NCBI GenBank assembly: GCA_036924285.1
Contig: JAYKYS010000017.1
Location: 4,507,501-4,571,500, forward strand
DNA: 64,000 nt
Reading direction: 5' to 3'
Origin: Asterella californica
Lineage: Eukaryota > Streptophyta > Marchantiopsida > Marchantiales > Aytoniaceae
The translations under genes were made by a program, and so were the position numbers. Of this stretch, positions 46,133 to 58,722 are shown in pieces. Positions within the stretch are counted from its first letter, which is position 1, and every line of letters starts with the position of its first letter. The notes beneath the pieces are model-generated. The model saw nothing but the letters and a program-made list of their open reading frames with translations, did not search any database and had not been told where the DNA came from.

Positions 46133-47195
46133 TGTAGTGTCGCAGGATTTCTCCTTTAGCCCATTTAGCGTAAAAGATATCGTTCCCATAGAGCATTTGC
46201 ACAAGTATCGCTGCTCTAGGTTCTAAGATCTGTTCAAACACACAAACACACGAGTTTTACCTAGAAATCTCGTCTTCTCACAAAACCACACGGCTTTCAG
46301 ATCCTTCAAAAGGTGCCTTGGATCCAAACAAACAACTACAACCTAAAATATCACACAAATATCTACTGGGAAACTCGAGAAGACGCTTCCTGTTTCTAGG
46401 TCACGGCTTCCAGTCTTTCCATGACAGTCTTCCTTAGACAATTGTCGGCTTCTGGGGGTTCAACTCGGCTTCTCGTACCTCCAGAAGACTGCTCTTGCTT
46501 CGTAGATGTCAAATTACCACTATCTATCACACATTGCTCTTCCAATTTCCAATGGGGTTAGATCAATCACAGGTGTATACCCCCTGTAGCCTTCCCAGGC
46601 TTCTGCCTACGGAAACGGTCTTCTTGCAGCACTACAATGACATTCATCTTCATGGAAGCTCAATAGAAGTCTCGGAAGCTCACTAGAAGAAGATAGGAAG
46701 ATGGGAAGATGAGGGAAGATGGGGAAGAAGAGAAAATCCAAACAAGATGAAACAAGATGAAAATGAGAAATTAAGACTCCGACAGGCTTCTAGTCCGGAT
46801 CCTGACTAACAAGCCATCCCTGCTTGTAGTAATTTGGGGAAGAAGACAACAAACTGGCTTACAGTTACATAGTCTTCTACTCGAGGATGTCGTCTTTTGC
46901 TGTGGGAAGAAGGCTTCTTTCTTCTTCTGTCGTCGCTCCGACTACTCTGTCGTTTGGGATTGCTTATCCATAGGACTGTCCGTACGTGGATCTTAAGTGT
47001 TCCACTAGATTAGACAAGCTTCGACTCTGCACAGCTTCTAACAATCACCGCCACTCAAGAAGAAGGCTTCTCATGCACAATTGGGTGTGAATTCGAGGAA
47101 ACGCACTGCCCAGAAGACACAGACAAAGCTTCTGCACTCAAATCTGAAATTAATTCTCCGAGAAGAAGGTACATTGGTTTTGGGAATCTCACCGT

Positions 47196-49870
47196 TCTGA
47201 TAGCGAATCACACCATCTCGCAAAGCAGTTGTGAGCTCTTGACAGTCTCCTCGGAAATGATCAGGACTATCACACCATACAGATCTACGAACAGGAGCAC
47301 CTTTTGGAAGTGCAGCAGCAGGCGCCGGTGGTTGCTCCCTCTACAAGCCAGCTAGCTCCACCTTCAGTTCTCGCATCTGCCAGATAAGATCTTCAATCTG
47401 ATTCTGCTGATCATGGTTCTCCGCATGTCTCTGAACAGGTGCCCTTTGTGTAGGAACTGGCACAACTAGCATCAAAGAAACTGCAGCTGGGACAACAAGT
47501 CTCGGAGCAGGAGCCAAAGGCTGCTGTACTTGAGGAGCAACATAAGACTGAGTGACCACTTCTGCAAGCGGACGTCCTCTCACAGCCACTCTTCCCTTCC
47601 TCTGCCTCGTCAGTACAGCCACAGCATCCTCAACTTTCCTCCAATCTTTAGTAACACCTCCTTCAGCCGATCGATCTGCTAACATGAAGCATAATCTATC
47701 TGCCATAACATCATCGGTAGCTTGCAGGAAAAGCTCTGTTCTCCTAGCATCTAAGGTTATGCGCTCAAGAGTTGAAAGGTGTATCTCCGATCAAACTCTC
47801 TCAACAACTCATTTACGCTCATCATACGACCAGGTTGCTGCTCAACCCAATCCAAAAACGTCCTCCTAGTAACTCTATCTGAATCTTCTTCAAGAAACTC
47901 CTCTCGAAGAGGTCATTCAAAACTCATCCAAATTCTAAGGTTTCTTCTCTGTACATCCCTAACTTGGTCCCGCAACTCAGGAATGACAGCCAACTCAAAA
48001 CTTGCTATCATCTCAACATCAGTAAGTCTAACCAGCTCCATCTCTCCTCTATATTCACGTAGATATCTAGAAATATCTCTTCCTTCAAACCTTCCACACC
48101 TATTCACTATCGCTTGCAAAGCCTTGGTGGATTTTAACTCACCCCCTCCAATGATCGGATGCTGTTGGACCAGGGCCGCAAGTGTCTTCAGAATCTCAGC
48201 CGTATCCAGACCAGATGTAGGTGTTGCTGTAGCCGCTGGTGCTACAGAAGGTACTGCAGTAGACGTAGATGCAGCATCTGTAGAAGTAGTAGCAGCAGTG
48301 CCCTTGCGATCCATCTCTTCTCCTTGTAGTAAACTCAACCTTCTCAATCAATCACCCCAAGAGCTCTCAGTGGAAGCACCAGATGTCGAGGTGAGAGTTT
48401 TCTTGGGAAGGGCGGAACCTTCTGGTTGTGTTATGATCGTGAATGCTGTGATATGTTTACTTAGGGAAGCACTAGGTTTCTAGCCGTGGCTGGTTTACTC
48501 AAAGGATAGGCTTCAGGTTACAAGGCGACACTGTAAAACACTCATACAGGTCTCTTGGCTCTTCTGATATGTTCAGGAAGCAAAGTTTAGGCTTAACTAG
48601 CAATGATAAGATCAGACGGCGAATTTTGACACTCAGGATTGAGAAATGTGTGAATGTTTAGACTTCTAAACTTCTCCTACATGTAAAAGAGGCCTCACTG
48701 AGCACACACACGAAGTTTCAGTTTCAGATCAAATTCTGGCACCAAGATATGGGCAGAAAAGTTCTGGGTAAAGATATTACGGCAATTTCTGATACTCAGA
48801 CAGCTATTTCGACCTATAACAGAAAATTGGCTTGATCACTTTCAAAGATTCTTATAGGATTTGAAGTCTAGAGGATGCTGAACACCCTTGTGAAGTTGGG
48901 ACTCCTGATTGTACACTGTTCTCCAGATCTCGTTCTCTGAAGTTGCTGCTCTAGATTGAGAGCTTTTCAGACCCCCTCTACTTCAGTGGCCGCCCTGAAT
49001 GACTCACTCACTCAAATGACTTGAAACTTTTTGGATAGTCGTAGCCCCGCTGACAGTGAACGCAACCACGAAGGTTTGAAGCGATTTCCTTGATTCTGCT
49101 GCAATTGACACTGAAAACCCCAAATCCAACAAAAGTGATGCAATTCTGACTCAACTCAAACTTCACATTGGCATAACTCCTTGTTTATTGATGCAAATCG
49201 ATCAAGAATTTCACTGACAGTGCTTGGCACGACGAGCTCTATCTTCCTATGTTCTCAGATTTCACAGTGTCCTCACCAAATGATCAAACTCTCCTTTAGA
49301 CCTCTGTTTCTAAATTTAGAGTTTTACAAAAGACAAAAATGGACCAATGGGAGTTCATAGCTCCACTTGGTTGTACTTTAGTACGCTAATCCACGTGGTA
49401 ACTTAACTTCACTCATAGGCTACCACGTTAGCTCCCCTAAAATGCCAACGTAAATCTTAAACTACCTAAAATGACACGCAACCCTGAAAGTAAACTTAAA
49501 TTAGCTAAAAAACGTGCATGGGCAACACGTAAGTACAATCCATGAGCTTAACCCCTATCAACATGGTAAATCTAAGTTATGTACATTGAACATCATAGAC
49601 AAGTAAGAAGTCACTTGCACAAGCGCACAAATGCTTGAACAAGATAAGTAGCATACTATCAGCCTACTAGGACTTAAAATGTATAACACAACGGTGTTAA
49701 TATATATATGAAGGACTAGGAGTAACATTAAGCTAACTTCTACTGCTACTAACTCCCAAGTGTCGGAGTAGAAGCGTAACCCGTAGCCGCCAATGTCCAC
49801 AGCCTCCAGAATCAACTTCTCCGACGTCTTAACCTTCACTCATAGAGACTAACTCCTAGTAGAGAGGTGA
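47196..49870 (-). mobile_element. Fragment J: 5' LTR and partial gag of a B-like gypsy element
   Basis: On the minus strand an LTR of about 1.37 kb (roughly 49799 to 48427) resembles the element B LTR throughout (for example the segment around 48655-48790). A leader follows, then gag from the ATG at 48314. The copy stops inside gag. The LTR is clearly diverged from element B, so it is an older or separate subfamily. A perfect 11-bp inverted repeat sits at the right edge (49867-49896). No matching target duplication was found. Confidence 0.75.
47225..48314 (-). pseudogene. gag: Partial gag of fragment J
   Basis: Starts MDRKGTAATTSTDAAS, low complexity, then the capsid-like STKALQAIVNRCGRFEGRD, YRGEMELVRLTDVEMIASF, homologous to element B gag (TKALQSVVHQMDQFKGTD). 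The frame breaks near 47910 and resumes to 47341 (DRLCFMLADRSAEGG, VLTRQRKGRVAVRGRP). A decayed CCHC knuckle follows near 47240-47285, where the first Cys has become Ser (SVWCDSPDHFRGDC). Protease and pol are absent. Confidence 0.78.
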
Positions 49871-49899
49871 ATCATTTACTATGTGAAATGATTCACATC

Positions 49900-51976
49900 A
49901 CGACAACGCTGGGAGCTGGGATGACTACACAGTGGTCAGAGGAAGTCACCTCCTCCACTCGAAACACCTGGGAAGACAACTCTACTTCCCGTCTTCCAGA
50001 ATTTTGTATTTTCTTTTTTGATCTGAAATTACATCTTGTCTTCTAGGGCTTCTTTTGTGATCTTCTCGGCTTCCAACACTGTCACTACCAAGTAGACAGC
50101 GAGGTCAAACTCCTCCTTCTCCAAATCTGTCCCGATCGCTGGTCCTGGAGCATGAGAAGATATAGCTGCTGGTCGTGGGATCGAGGAAAGACCGTAAAGC
50201 GTCTTCAAGCCCTCAATCTACCGATCTAGGTAGCGGAACATGCTGTTCTTGCACTCCACTAACATCGCCCTGGAATCGTCATCCCACTCCCTAGCTAGGG
50301 TGAGAAGCTTCCTACCCGCGGTGAAGTTAAAATTCTTGCGAAGTGCTTCTACCGTCTACGCCATAAGTCTATTCGCTCGGGTTTCTACTTCTTCCCGCTG
50401 CAGTCTTCTCTACTACAGCTTGTGGTTCTACGGCTTCCCGTAATGCCATCCATGTCGTCTTCTCTTCTGCGAGAGAGGTGATCTTACCTCTGACCCGCAG
50501 GACCTCCTGGTCACGCTGCTGTAGACGTGTCTGCAACTCTTGGTTGCTCTTCCTCAACTGTGCTGACTCCTTGGCAGAAGCGGCTGCTTCCGTCTTGTAC
50601 CTTACTGCAAGCTTCTCCGTGATGCGGAGGTTGACTTCCAGCACGTCCACCTTCTTCTGGACATCTTCCTGCAGCATCAGGGTGCACAGACCGAATCCAG
50701 GTCGCAGTGGCTTCTCCTGAGCCATCGCGCGTTTCTCCACCAACTCCATGGCTGGCTGGATCTCTGAATGAAAGAAGACGTTCAATTCCTCCAATCTTCT
50801 TCTCGCAAAAGACATGTTCATCTCCACAATCCGATCGGAGGTGTCTTCCTTGTCTTCCAGAGGCAAAGATGCCTCTTCCACCACTGTGATCTTCTGCTTC
50901 TGCACGCGAGAAGACGCTACTCTTCTTATCTTTCGGGATGGAAGATCTCTTCTCACTGCAGGAGCGGTTCTCTTCGATGTGCTTTCTCGAGTCGCAGTCG
51001 GAATGTCAACCCATACTTCAGCTTCTGGAGTTTTCGGAAGACTCCTTGTAGTTGCAAAAATTGTCTTCTGTGCGGTTCTGGTGCTCAACGTCTCCTCCTG
51101 AGAATCTGACTCCAATCCAGAAAGAGGCGGTCTTCCTAGGCACACTCCTAGGCCTCATCTTCCTCGGCGGTGAAGCGTCTTCCGTATCGCTAGAGTAGTC
51201 TTCTCGCACCAGAAGCGTCTTCTGATGAGTGCCCGGTCTCGTCTAAAGCACTAAAGTGGGAGGGGCAGTTACGGCTGCTGCTCGTCTTCTCCCGAGGTTT
51301 CTTCCTTCACCTCGCACTGTCTTGTTGGCCCATACCTTGCCAACTGATCTTCTGTGAAGTCCCCTTTGGACACATACAGATAATAGAAGAACGGGGTGAG
51401 GTGCCCTCCTGCTGGGGTGCCCAAGTACACCAACTCTACCTGAACGTAAGCGTGGAAGAAGTCACCTCAATTGATGGACAGTCCCTCCTAGACGGCTTCT
51501 AGGAACTCCACGTCTTAATCTCCAAGGTATCTCGTCTTCTATGCTTTCCCCTTGGGAAAGAGGTGAAGAAATAGCTTTGCCAGAAGGCGTTTCCGCGGCT
51601 CTCGGTAAGCTTCTATCTTCCATCCATTCCTCCTCTGTCTATCTTCCAAGAAGAGGCAAGTCGTGCTTCCAGACACATGCGACTTCCTTGAGATCATAGA
51701 TAAGATCTTCTTCTCGAGCTCGTACTCTCGGTTCTCGGATTCTGACGTGTGAAAGGCCCTGCGTCACCACTCCGTCGTCAAGAAAGATGATCTTCCCCGA
51801 GCAACCCCTGCCTTTGCAGGTACAAGGTTGCGAGGAGGCAGTGCCCAAACCTCCTCCAGAAGATCTTGGTCTATGAGGTTCTAGTCCCACAGGAAGAAGT
51901 CGAGACCCAACTCCTTGATGAAGGGTTTGGCTTCTGCCAATTCTGCGACTGACAACACCAACCCTCGAGGATGCAT
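49900..51976 (-). pseudogene. Gene D, copy delta
   Basis: The initiating ATG of other copies reads ata here; the next Met is at 51976. The best-preserved part is 258 open codons (51145-50369): Ser/Thr/Glu-rich LPPRK-like basic patch RKIRRVASSR, then helices SFARRRLEELNVFFHSEIQP, AMELVEKRAMAQEKPLRP, QKKVDVLEVNLRITEKLAV, SNQELQTRLQQRDQEVLRV, a clear coiled coil. The C-terminus is lost to fragment J. No catalytic motif is recognised. Confidence 0.6.
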
Positions 51977-52574
51977 CGATATGCTTCGAGCCTCTATTAC
52001 ACTAAGCCACACGTACTTGCTGTGAGCCGAAGACTCAGTCCTTCCCAAGTCCTCACAATCTAGCTTCCACTCTCAGAAGACAGCTATTCTGTCTTTCGGG
52101 ATTCTAACAGTGCTTCCTAAGTACCTCTCGTCTTCCGAGATATATCTAAATAATCCTAACTAAGCAAGGCATCACATGGATTCCCAAGAAGACAACCCAC
52201 CTTGCATTTCATCTTACTTTCTAACAAAAGATACAAGATTGTGAGAAGTAGAGTGTACGAAAAAATGGTCGCGGACTCCTGCGATGATAGTGACCTCCAG
52301 GAAGACTCCCGTGACAGCTTCTTATTAACTAACATACTCGGAAGACTTCTCGCAGCCAAGCTTCCCATCACTGGTCTCACATGTCTTCCACTTCCGACAC
52401 GCAATCTAGCCTCACAATAGACACGGAACATTCATACTCTGTTCTTCCAACTCCTTACCTCTCATACACGCTCAGAAGAAGCTTACTGCATGACAAGAAG
52501 ACATGACCCTCGACCATTCTCTCCAAATTCTGCTAGCAAGGCTTCTCACAACTCTCTTCTAAATTCAGGAAGAA

Positions 52575-53859
52575 GAAGGAAGACAACTCAGTGATGCCGG
52601 AAAGCAATACTCGATAACTGAAAGAGAATGTATTTGTATGATTTACTCCTGTAGGTAGTTTAAGCACTATCTTCTAGCTAATCCGTTATGTTTATTATTT
52701 TTCTTTCAAGCATCTAGTGACGAAAGCAGATTTGTCAGATAGGATTGCTAGGTGGATTCTACTACTTCAGGAATTCACTTACACGGTTGAATACAAGCTT
52801 GGAAGACATCATGTTAATGCTGACTATCTATCCAGATTGGGGACAGAAAGTAGAGAAGACGAAGTGGAAGACAAGTTCCTTGATGAGAAGCTGTTCCAAG
52901 TTTCTACAGAGACGTCACAGTCTGACGGAGGCACACCGTCCACTCTTCAAAAGCCGAGATGAGGTCTTCTGACTCTATCTACGTGATTTCCACAGAAGAA
53001 TTTATCTTAAAGGACATGAGGAAGTTCTTGAAAGACCAACAATATCCAGAAGGATTGGATGTCGAGCAGGAGGCCGTCTTCTTACACAAGGCATGCCTTT
53101 ATGATATCTTCCAGGGTATTCTGTTTAAGAAGGGACATGACGAGAAGCTGAGGAGATGCCTCGAGCCCTCAGAGATTAAGACAGTGATCACATGTCTTTA
53201 CTACGAAGACACTAGGGGTCACTATGGACTGAAGACGACGGTGAAGAAGATGTTGGACGTCGGTTACTGGTGACCAACCATGTACAGAGCACTTTTCAGG
53301 AGATCAGAAGATGTGATGCATGCCAGAGGATGGAAAGACCTACAGCTACCACTCGGTGATCTCTTACTCCCGTTTTGCCTCTAGCATCTTTTGAAAAGTG
53401 AAGAATCGACTTCGTTGAACCCATCGTTCCTACAGCTAGAAGAACACGAGCACGGTACATACTGATAGCTACAGACTACGCCACGAAGATGGTAGAAGAC
53501 GAAGCCACAAGGAAAAATGATGCTGCAGTGGTTGCCAGATTTCTTTGACACAACATCATCACTCGATACGGATGCCCGCTAGAACTAGTGTTAGACAAAA
53601 GAACTCCTTTTCTGAATGAGACTATCACCCTCTTGACAAAGTACTTCAGGATCAAGCATCGAAAGACAACACCGTACAGCTCGAAGGCTAATGGATTGAC
53701 AGAGAAGTCAAATGGTCTTCTCTGCAATATTTTGAATAAGGTAACTGTAAACCACGTTCATGATTGGGACACGAAGCTGCCATCTGTGTTGTAGACTTTT
53801 AGGATTTCACCTAAGGTCACCACTCAGAAGACACCATTCTACCTAACTTACGAGATGAC
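52575..53859 (+). pseudogene. pol: Gypsy pol fragment E2: RNase H and integrase core
   Basis: Same family as E1, opposite strand, and beginning at almost the same codon (GRQLSDA). RNase H ends DRIARWILLLQEFTYTVEYK ... HHVNADYLSRLGTES. The zinc-module region reads YYEDTRGHYGLKTT. The integrase core is broken by stops; the second Asp region reads LVLDKRTPFLNETI and the Glu region YSSKANGLTEKSNGLL. The frame is cut at 53860 inside ...YLTYEMT by the F terminus of another F-D-H copy. Confidence 0.82.
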
Positions 53860-54690
53860 TGTGGTGCCCACAATTTATAGGGTTCACGAATTTTTGAAAT
53901 TTTTAAGGTTAATAACTTGTTTGTATAACTGAAAAAGCTTTGTTACTTAAGACTACGGCTTCCTTAGAAGGAAGATGATCTTACGATCTTTTTGTAATAA
54001 GAAGTTGACTTCTTCGGAAGACGACCATCTTCTGAGAAGCGTCTTCTCGGTTGTGTCTTCCGAAGACGGAAGATGGCGGAAGATGGAAGACACGTATCTT
54101 CCGGAAGATGGCAACCGCGGAAGCCTAACCACGTATTTCCAAGTAAAGAAGTAGGTGTACCCACCAGATAACACCGAGTAGGTTAGGTAGGTCAGGTAGA
54201 TCATCTAGATTGAGAACTCCTAACCTGCGCGAGAAGATGCGAAGGAAGCGCATTAGCGCAAAACACTACCACTTCCCGCATCGAGGTTGCTTTGACTTAG
54301 AAGATCGAATTGGAAGGTAATCGAGTTGAGTGAAGGCAGCAGAGTGAAATTGAGTGGAGCTAGGATCGATTCACAACTAGGAAGAAGGCGAGGCAAATCG
54401 TTGAGAGTAGGAATCACATCGAGCTGAAGGAGTCTTCTGGAGACTCCCAAAAGCAGACATTGAAGGGCAGCTGTGAGGAATCAGAGGAGGAACCTTTCGA
54501 TTGAGGAGTGGCGAGGCATTGGCAGCGGCAGCAGCTTAGTGGGGTCGCATTGGAGCTGGGGTCGAAGTCGTAAGTGCGCAGAAGATTGAAGGAAGGCCGG
54601 GAAGAAGACAGAAGACTGTAGAGGTTCTTCCCATGTTCTCTTTCCTTCTCACTGCTTCTCGCCTTTTGCTTGGTATCCCCCGCGCTTCCC
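53860..54690 (+). repeat. F segment fragment (copy zeta) inserted in pol E2
   Basis: Starts TGTGGTGCCCACAATTTAT inside integrase codons and follows the F sequence of copy epsilon (61051 onward) for about 830 bp. Homology ends near cccgcgcttccc (54690), where gag codons on the minus strand begin. Confidence 0.75.
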
Positions 54691-54823
54691 AGTCCACTGC
54701 TAGCTCAAGTTTAGAAGCTGATGCGGCTTCTGCAGGAGGCGTGGTCTCTGCAAATCTAACCATTTGTCGTGGTCGTAAGGTCTGAGGACAATTTCCCGTG
54801 AAATGACCTGCTTCCTTACAGTT
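54691..54823 (-). pseudogene. Gag zinc-knuckle fragment, downstream half
   Basis: On the minus strand codes CKEAGHFTGNCPQTLRPRQ and onward. Joined across copy gamma to 61050-60551, which supplies the preceding Cys codon, it forms one CCHC knuckle; the right flank ends at the codons for Cys-Glu-Asn. The target duplication aactg (minus) lies at the join. Confidence 0.8.
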
Positions 54824-56429
54824 TGTAGTGACGCAAGATTACTCCTTTTGCCCATTTAGTATACAACATATCGTTCCCACAGAGGATTTGACACAAGTAA
54901 CGCTGCTCTAAGTTCTAAGATCTGTTCAAACACACAAACACACGGGTTTTGCTCAGAAATCCCGTCTTCTCACAAAACCACGCGTCTTCCAGACACTCCA
55001 AAAGGTGCTCTGGAACTAAACAAACAACTACTAACTAAAATATCACACAACTATTCACAGAGAAGCTCGGGAAGACGATCTTCTTGCTTCCAGGTTGCTT
55101 CTTCCGGTCTTCTCAGTACCGTCTTCCCGAAGCGATTCTCGTCTTCTAGGGGTTCAGCTCGTCTTCTCACACCTCCAGAAGAATGTCTTGCTTCGCAGAA
55201 GTCGACTAGCACGGCTGTTACACCTTACTCTCACACTCACCTTCCAACGGTTTAGATTAATCATAGGGTGTATGCCCCCTGTAGCCTTCCCAGGCTTCTG
55301 CCTACGGAAATAATCTTCCTGCAGCACTACAACGACATTCACCTTGACGGAAGCTCAATAGAAGTCTCGGAAACTCACTAGAAGAAGGTAAGAAGATGGG
55401 GAAGATGAGAGAAGATGGGGAAGAAGAGAAAATCCAAACGAGAGAAAACAAGATGAAAAGAGGAAATTAAGATTCTGACAGGCTTCTAGTCCGGATCCTG
55501 ACTAACAAGCCATCCCTGCTTGTAATAGTTTGGGGAGGAAGACAACAAATGTGAGTACTGTTGCACCGTCTTCTACTCGAGGATGTCGTCTTCTGCTGTG
55601 GGAAGAAGACATCTTTCTTCTTCACTTCGCTGCTCTGACTACTCTGTCTTCTGAGATCCTTTACCCAGAAGACCGTTCGTACGTAGATCCCAAGTGCTTT
55701 GCTGAACGAGCCAAGCTACACTTCCACAACTACTGACAGTCACCGCCACTCAAGAAGAACACTTCCCATGCACAATTGGGAGCGAATTCAAAGAAACCCA
55801 CCACCCAGAAGACATGAACAAAGCTTCTGCACTCAAATCCACAATCCATTCCCCGAGAAGAAGTCACAATGGCATTGGGAAGCTCACTCCCTCTACTTCC
55901 TGCATCTACTCCTCGACACACCAGTCTAGTCAACAGGACTGCACGAGGATGCCGTTCCCTGTTCCTAGACTGTCCACTACCTCTATCTACATCTCCGAAC
56001 CACTGCTGGTACGAGTCTGCAGACCCCTCCTGTGTATTCCAAGACTATTCGTATGTTTCCAACAACGGGTGTAGTGTGCGAAGAACTGTCTATCCTGTGT
56101 CTCTGCTCTAATGTGTCTCGTCTGCCTGCACCATAGAATCGATGTGTGTGTGCAGTAGCTACCGAACTCTATCTCCTACTCTTCGATCCTACTTATGTCG
56201 CTGCCATGAGAACCAAGGGAGACGACCACCAGGGAGAGAGAGGCGCTGACAGGAGGTTGCCACCCCACATGCAAGCGGTTCCCCTTCCTAATTAGCCATC
56301 CACCTTGTTGCTCCTACGCTACCTATGCTGCCACATGGTGTGCTAACTATTTTTACATGGAAAACTGCCACCCTTAAGATAGCATGTTCGGTCCTACTAA
56401 ATCTGGAAGTGTGTCACTTCGGTTGCTGT
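54824..56429 (-). repeat. H terminal segment and D 3' region, copy gamma
   Basis: 1.6 kb after the D stop. It contains repeated gaagatggggaagatg tracts (55390-55445), a conserved core ccggatcctgactaacaagccatccctgcttg-like region (55480-55530), and the terminus TGTAGTGACGC at 54824. No gene recognised. Confidence 0.65.
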
Positions 56430-58722
56430 CTACTCTGATTGCTCCGTGGCAATCTCTACCTGATCTGCTCCTATCGGAGCTACTATCTCGGCTTCTGATG
56501 GGCAGGGAAGCCCTGCACTTACCTCGGGTGTCACTGAGGTAGCTTCCCTCTCCTCGCTCTTCGCTGGTCCTGCTGTTTCTACGGCTGCGTCTTCCTCGGC
56601 TTCGGCTTCTGCTTCGGAAGACGGAATCGTCTTCTGGGAAGTAGAGTTGAGTGGTGCGTCTTCGGTCTTCTGAGACACGGGTGCGGTACTAGGGACCATG
56701 GAGACCTCATAGGGGTCTGGGGAAGTCGCTTCCTCCATGCGGAATACCTGGGAAGACGGCTCGTCTTCCTGTCTTCCGGTGCGTCTTCTAGAGTCTTCTC
56801 GGCTTCCAACACTGTCACTACCAAGTGCACAGCGAGGTCGAACTCCTCCTTCTCCATTCCGGATCCAGTCGATGGTGCTGGAGCGTGGGAAGATGCGGTT
56901 GCAGGTGTCGGAAGCGAGGGAAGACCATAAAGTGTCTTCACTCTCTCTATCTGCCGATCTAAGTACCTGAACATGCTCTCCCGGCATTCCACCAACATTG
57001 CTTTGGACTCGCTGTCTCATCCTCTAGCCAAGGTAAGTAACTTCCTACCCGCGGTGAAGTTGAACTTCTTCCGAAGTGCTTCCACCGACTGTGCTAGCAT
57101 CTCCTGTGCACGAGGTCCGCTGCTTCCCGCTGCGTCTTCTCAACTGCAACTCGCGCTTCTGCGGCTTCTCGCTGCGTCTTCCAAGTGGTCTGCTCCTCTG
57201 CGAGGGTGGTGATCTTCTCCCGCACTCAGAGGACTTCCTGATCGCGCTGCTGTACACGCGCCTGCAACTCTTGGTTGCTCTTCCAAAGCTGCACCAGCTC
57301 CTTGGCAGAAGCGGCTGCTTCCGCCTTGTATCTTGCTGCGAGCTTCTCCGTGGTGCGGAGACTAGCTTCCAGCGACTCCGTCTTCTTCTGGTCTTCTCCC
57401 TGTCGCAGCAAGGTGCGCAGGCCGAATCCAGGTTGCAAGGGCCTCTCCTGTGCCTTCGCTCTCTTCTCCAGCAACTCCATCGCTGGCTGGATCTCCTTGT
57501 GAAGGCGCTGAACTCTTCTAGCCTTCTTCCTGCGGAAGACAGGTTCATCTCCACCACTCGCTCGGAGATATCGACCTTGTCTTCCAGAGGCAAGGATGCT
57601 CCTTCCACCACAATGACCTTCATCTTCTACGCACGAGAAGAAGCTACTCTTCTCATCTTCCGGGGTGGAAGATCCCTTATGGCAGGAGCGGGTCTCTTCA
57701 CTGCGCTTCCTCGCATCGCAGTAGGAGTATCCCTTCTTCTCTTGTCTTCTGGAGTCTTCGAAAGACTCCCAGATGTTGTAGAAGCGGTCTTCTGCTCCGA
57801 TCGGGTACTCAGCAGTTCTTCCTCCGAGTCTGACTCCGATCCTGAATGAATGAGGGAGATGGGTGTCCTAGGTACACTTCTAGGACCCATCTTCCTCGGT
57901 GGCGTGGCGTCTTCCGATCCACTAGACTCGTCTTCCCTCACCAGAAGCGTCTTCTGGTGAGAGCCGGGCCTCAGCTGTGGCATCAGAGTGGGAGGGGAAT
58001 GCGGATGCGGCTCGGTCATCGTCTTCCGAGGTCTCCTCCTTCTCCTCCTGTTGCCCTGTTGGCCCATACTCTGCCAACTGATCTCTCCTAAGATCTCCCA
58101 TGGCTACATACAAGTAGCAGAGGAAAGGTGTCAACTGTCCTCCCGCCGAGGTACCCAAGTACGCTAGCTCCGCCTATACATAGTTGTGGACGTATGCGTC
58201 CCAGTAGATGGGTACTCGTTTATCCCACACTGCTTCCAGGAAGTCTACGTCCTGATCTCCTAGGTACCTCATCTTCTGCGCTTTCCCCTTGGGGAAGAGA
58301 TGCAGAAACAGCTTCGCCAGAAGTCGCTTCTTCGGCTCCCGGTAAGATTCGATCTTCCACCCATTCCTATCCTGCCTGTCTTCCACGAAAAGACAGGTGG
58401 TGCTCCCAGGTACATGTCATGTACTCACGACCTTGGGCAAAACCTTCTTCTCAAACCAATATCCTCGGTCCTCGGAGTCTGGTCTCTGGAAAGCCTTGCG
58501 CCACCAATCTTCAGTCCAGGAAGATGGTCTTCCTCGAGCTACTCATACCTTCGCAGGTACACGGTTGCGGGGTGGTAACGCTGCCCACACCTCCTCCAGA
58601 AGTCCCTGATCGGCGAGGTTCCAATCCCACAAGAAGAAGTCGAGACCCAACTCCTTGAGGAAAGGAGCGGCCTCGGCCAATTCTGCCGCTGGTAACACCA
58701 AGCCTCGCGGATGCATCGTCAT
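56430..58722 (-). pseudogene. Gene D of the F-D-H element (best copy)
   Basis: Unknown protein of about 760 residues, start MTMHPRGLVLPAAELAEAAP at 58722, stop at 56430. The N-terminal ~220 residues form a globular, Trp/Tyr-rich domain: ELGLDFFLWDWNLADQGLLE, PGSTTCLFVEDRQDRNGWKI, KRLLAKLFLHLFPKGKAQKM, RYLGDQDVDFLEAVW, then AELAYLG and LTPFLCYLYVAMGDL. A low-complexity Ser/Glu/Arg linker with a basic patch LPPRKMRRVASSR follows, then a coiled coil (MELLEKRAKAQ ... LQQRDQEVL) and an acidic, Pro/Ser-rich tail. Breaks: a few stops and frameshifts near 57930, 57480 and 57000. The N-terminal part faintly recalls putative plant transposon proteins, but this is an impression only. No catalytic motif or membrane segment seen. 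It is the only gene in the element. Confidence 0.6.

Larger units (their letters stand above)
46133..52574 (-). mobile_element. F-D-H element copy delta, truncated and split by fragment J
   Basis: The H segment (46133-47195) reads inward from TGTAGTGTCGC. Fragment J (47196 to about 49870) follows, then gene D and leader on the minus strand up to 52574, where the F segment is cut off and joined to pol E2. Relative to copy gamma, about 0.8 kb of H/D junction sequence is missing at the J insertion, so a deletion accompanied it. It inserted in a gag gene (45055-46132). Confidence 0.7.

Noticed and set aside
47779..48483. 234-codon plus-strand ORF across fragment J gag
   Set aside because: Antisense of gag, which has recognisable homology to element B gag on the minus strand.
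55814..56111. Conserved-looking small ORFs in the H segment (also 16791-17156)
   Set aside because: Similarity between copies is explained by recent common descent of the whole element; frames are not maintained and there is no motif.
57076..57849. 257-codon plus-strand ORF across gene D
   Set aside because: Antisense of the D coiled-coil and linker region; Leu/Ser-rich composition is the expected shadow of Glu/Lys-rich codons.
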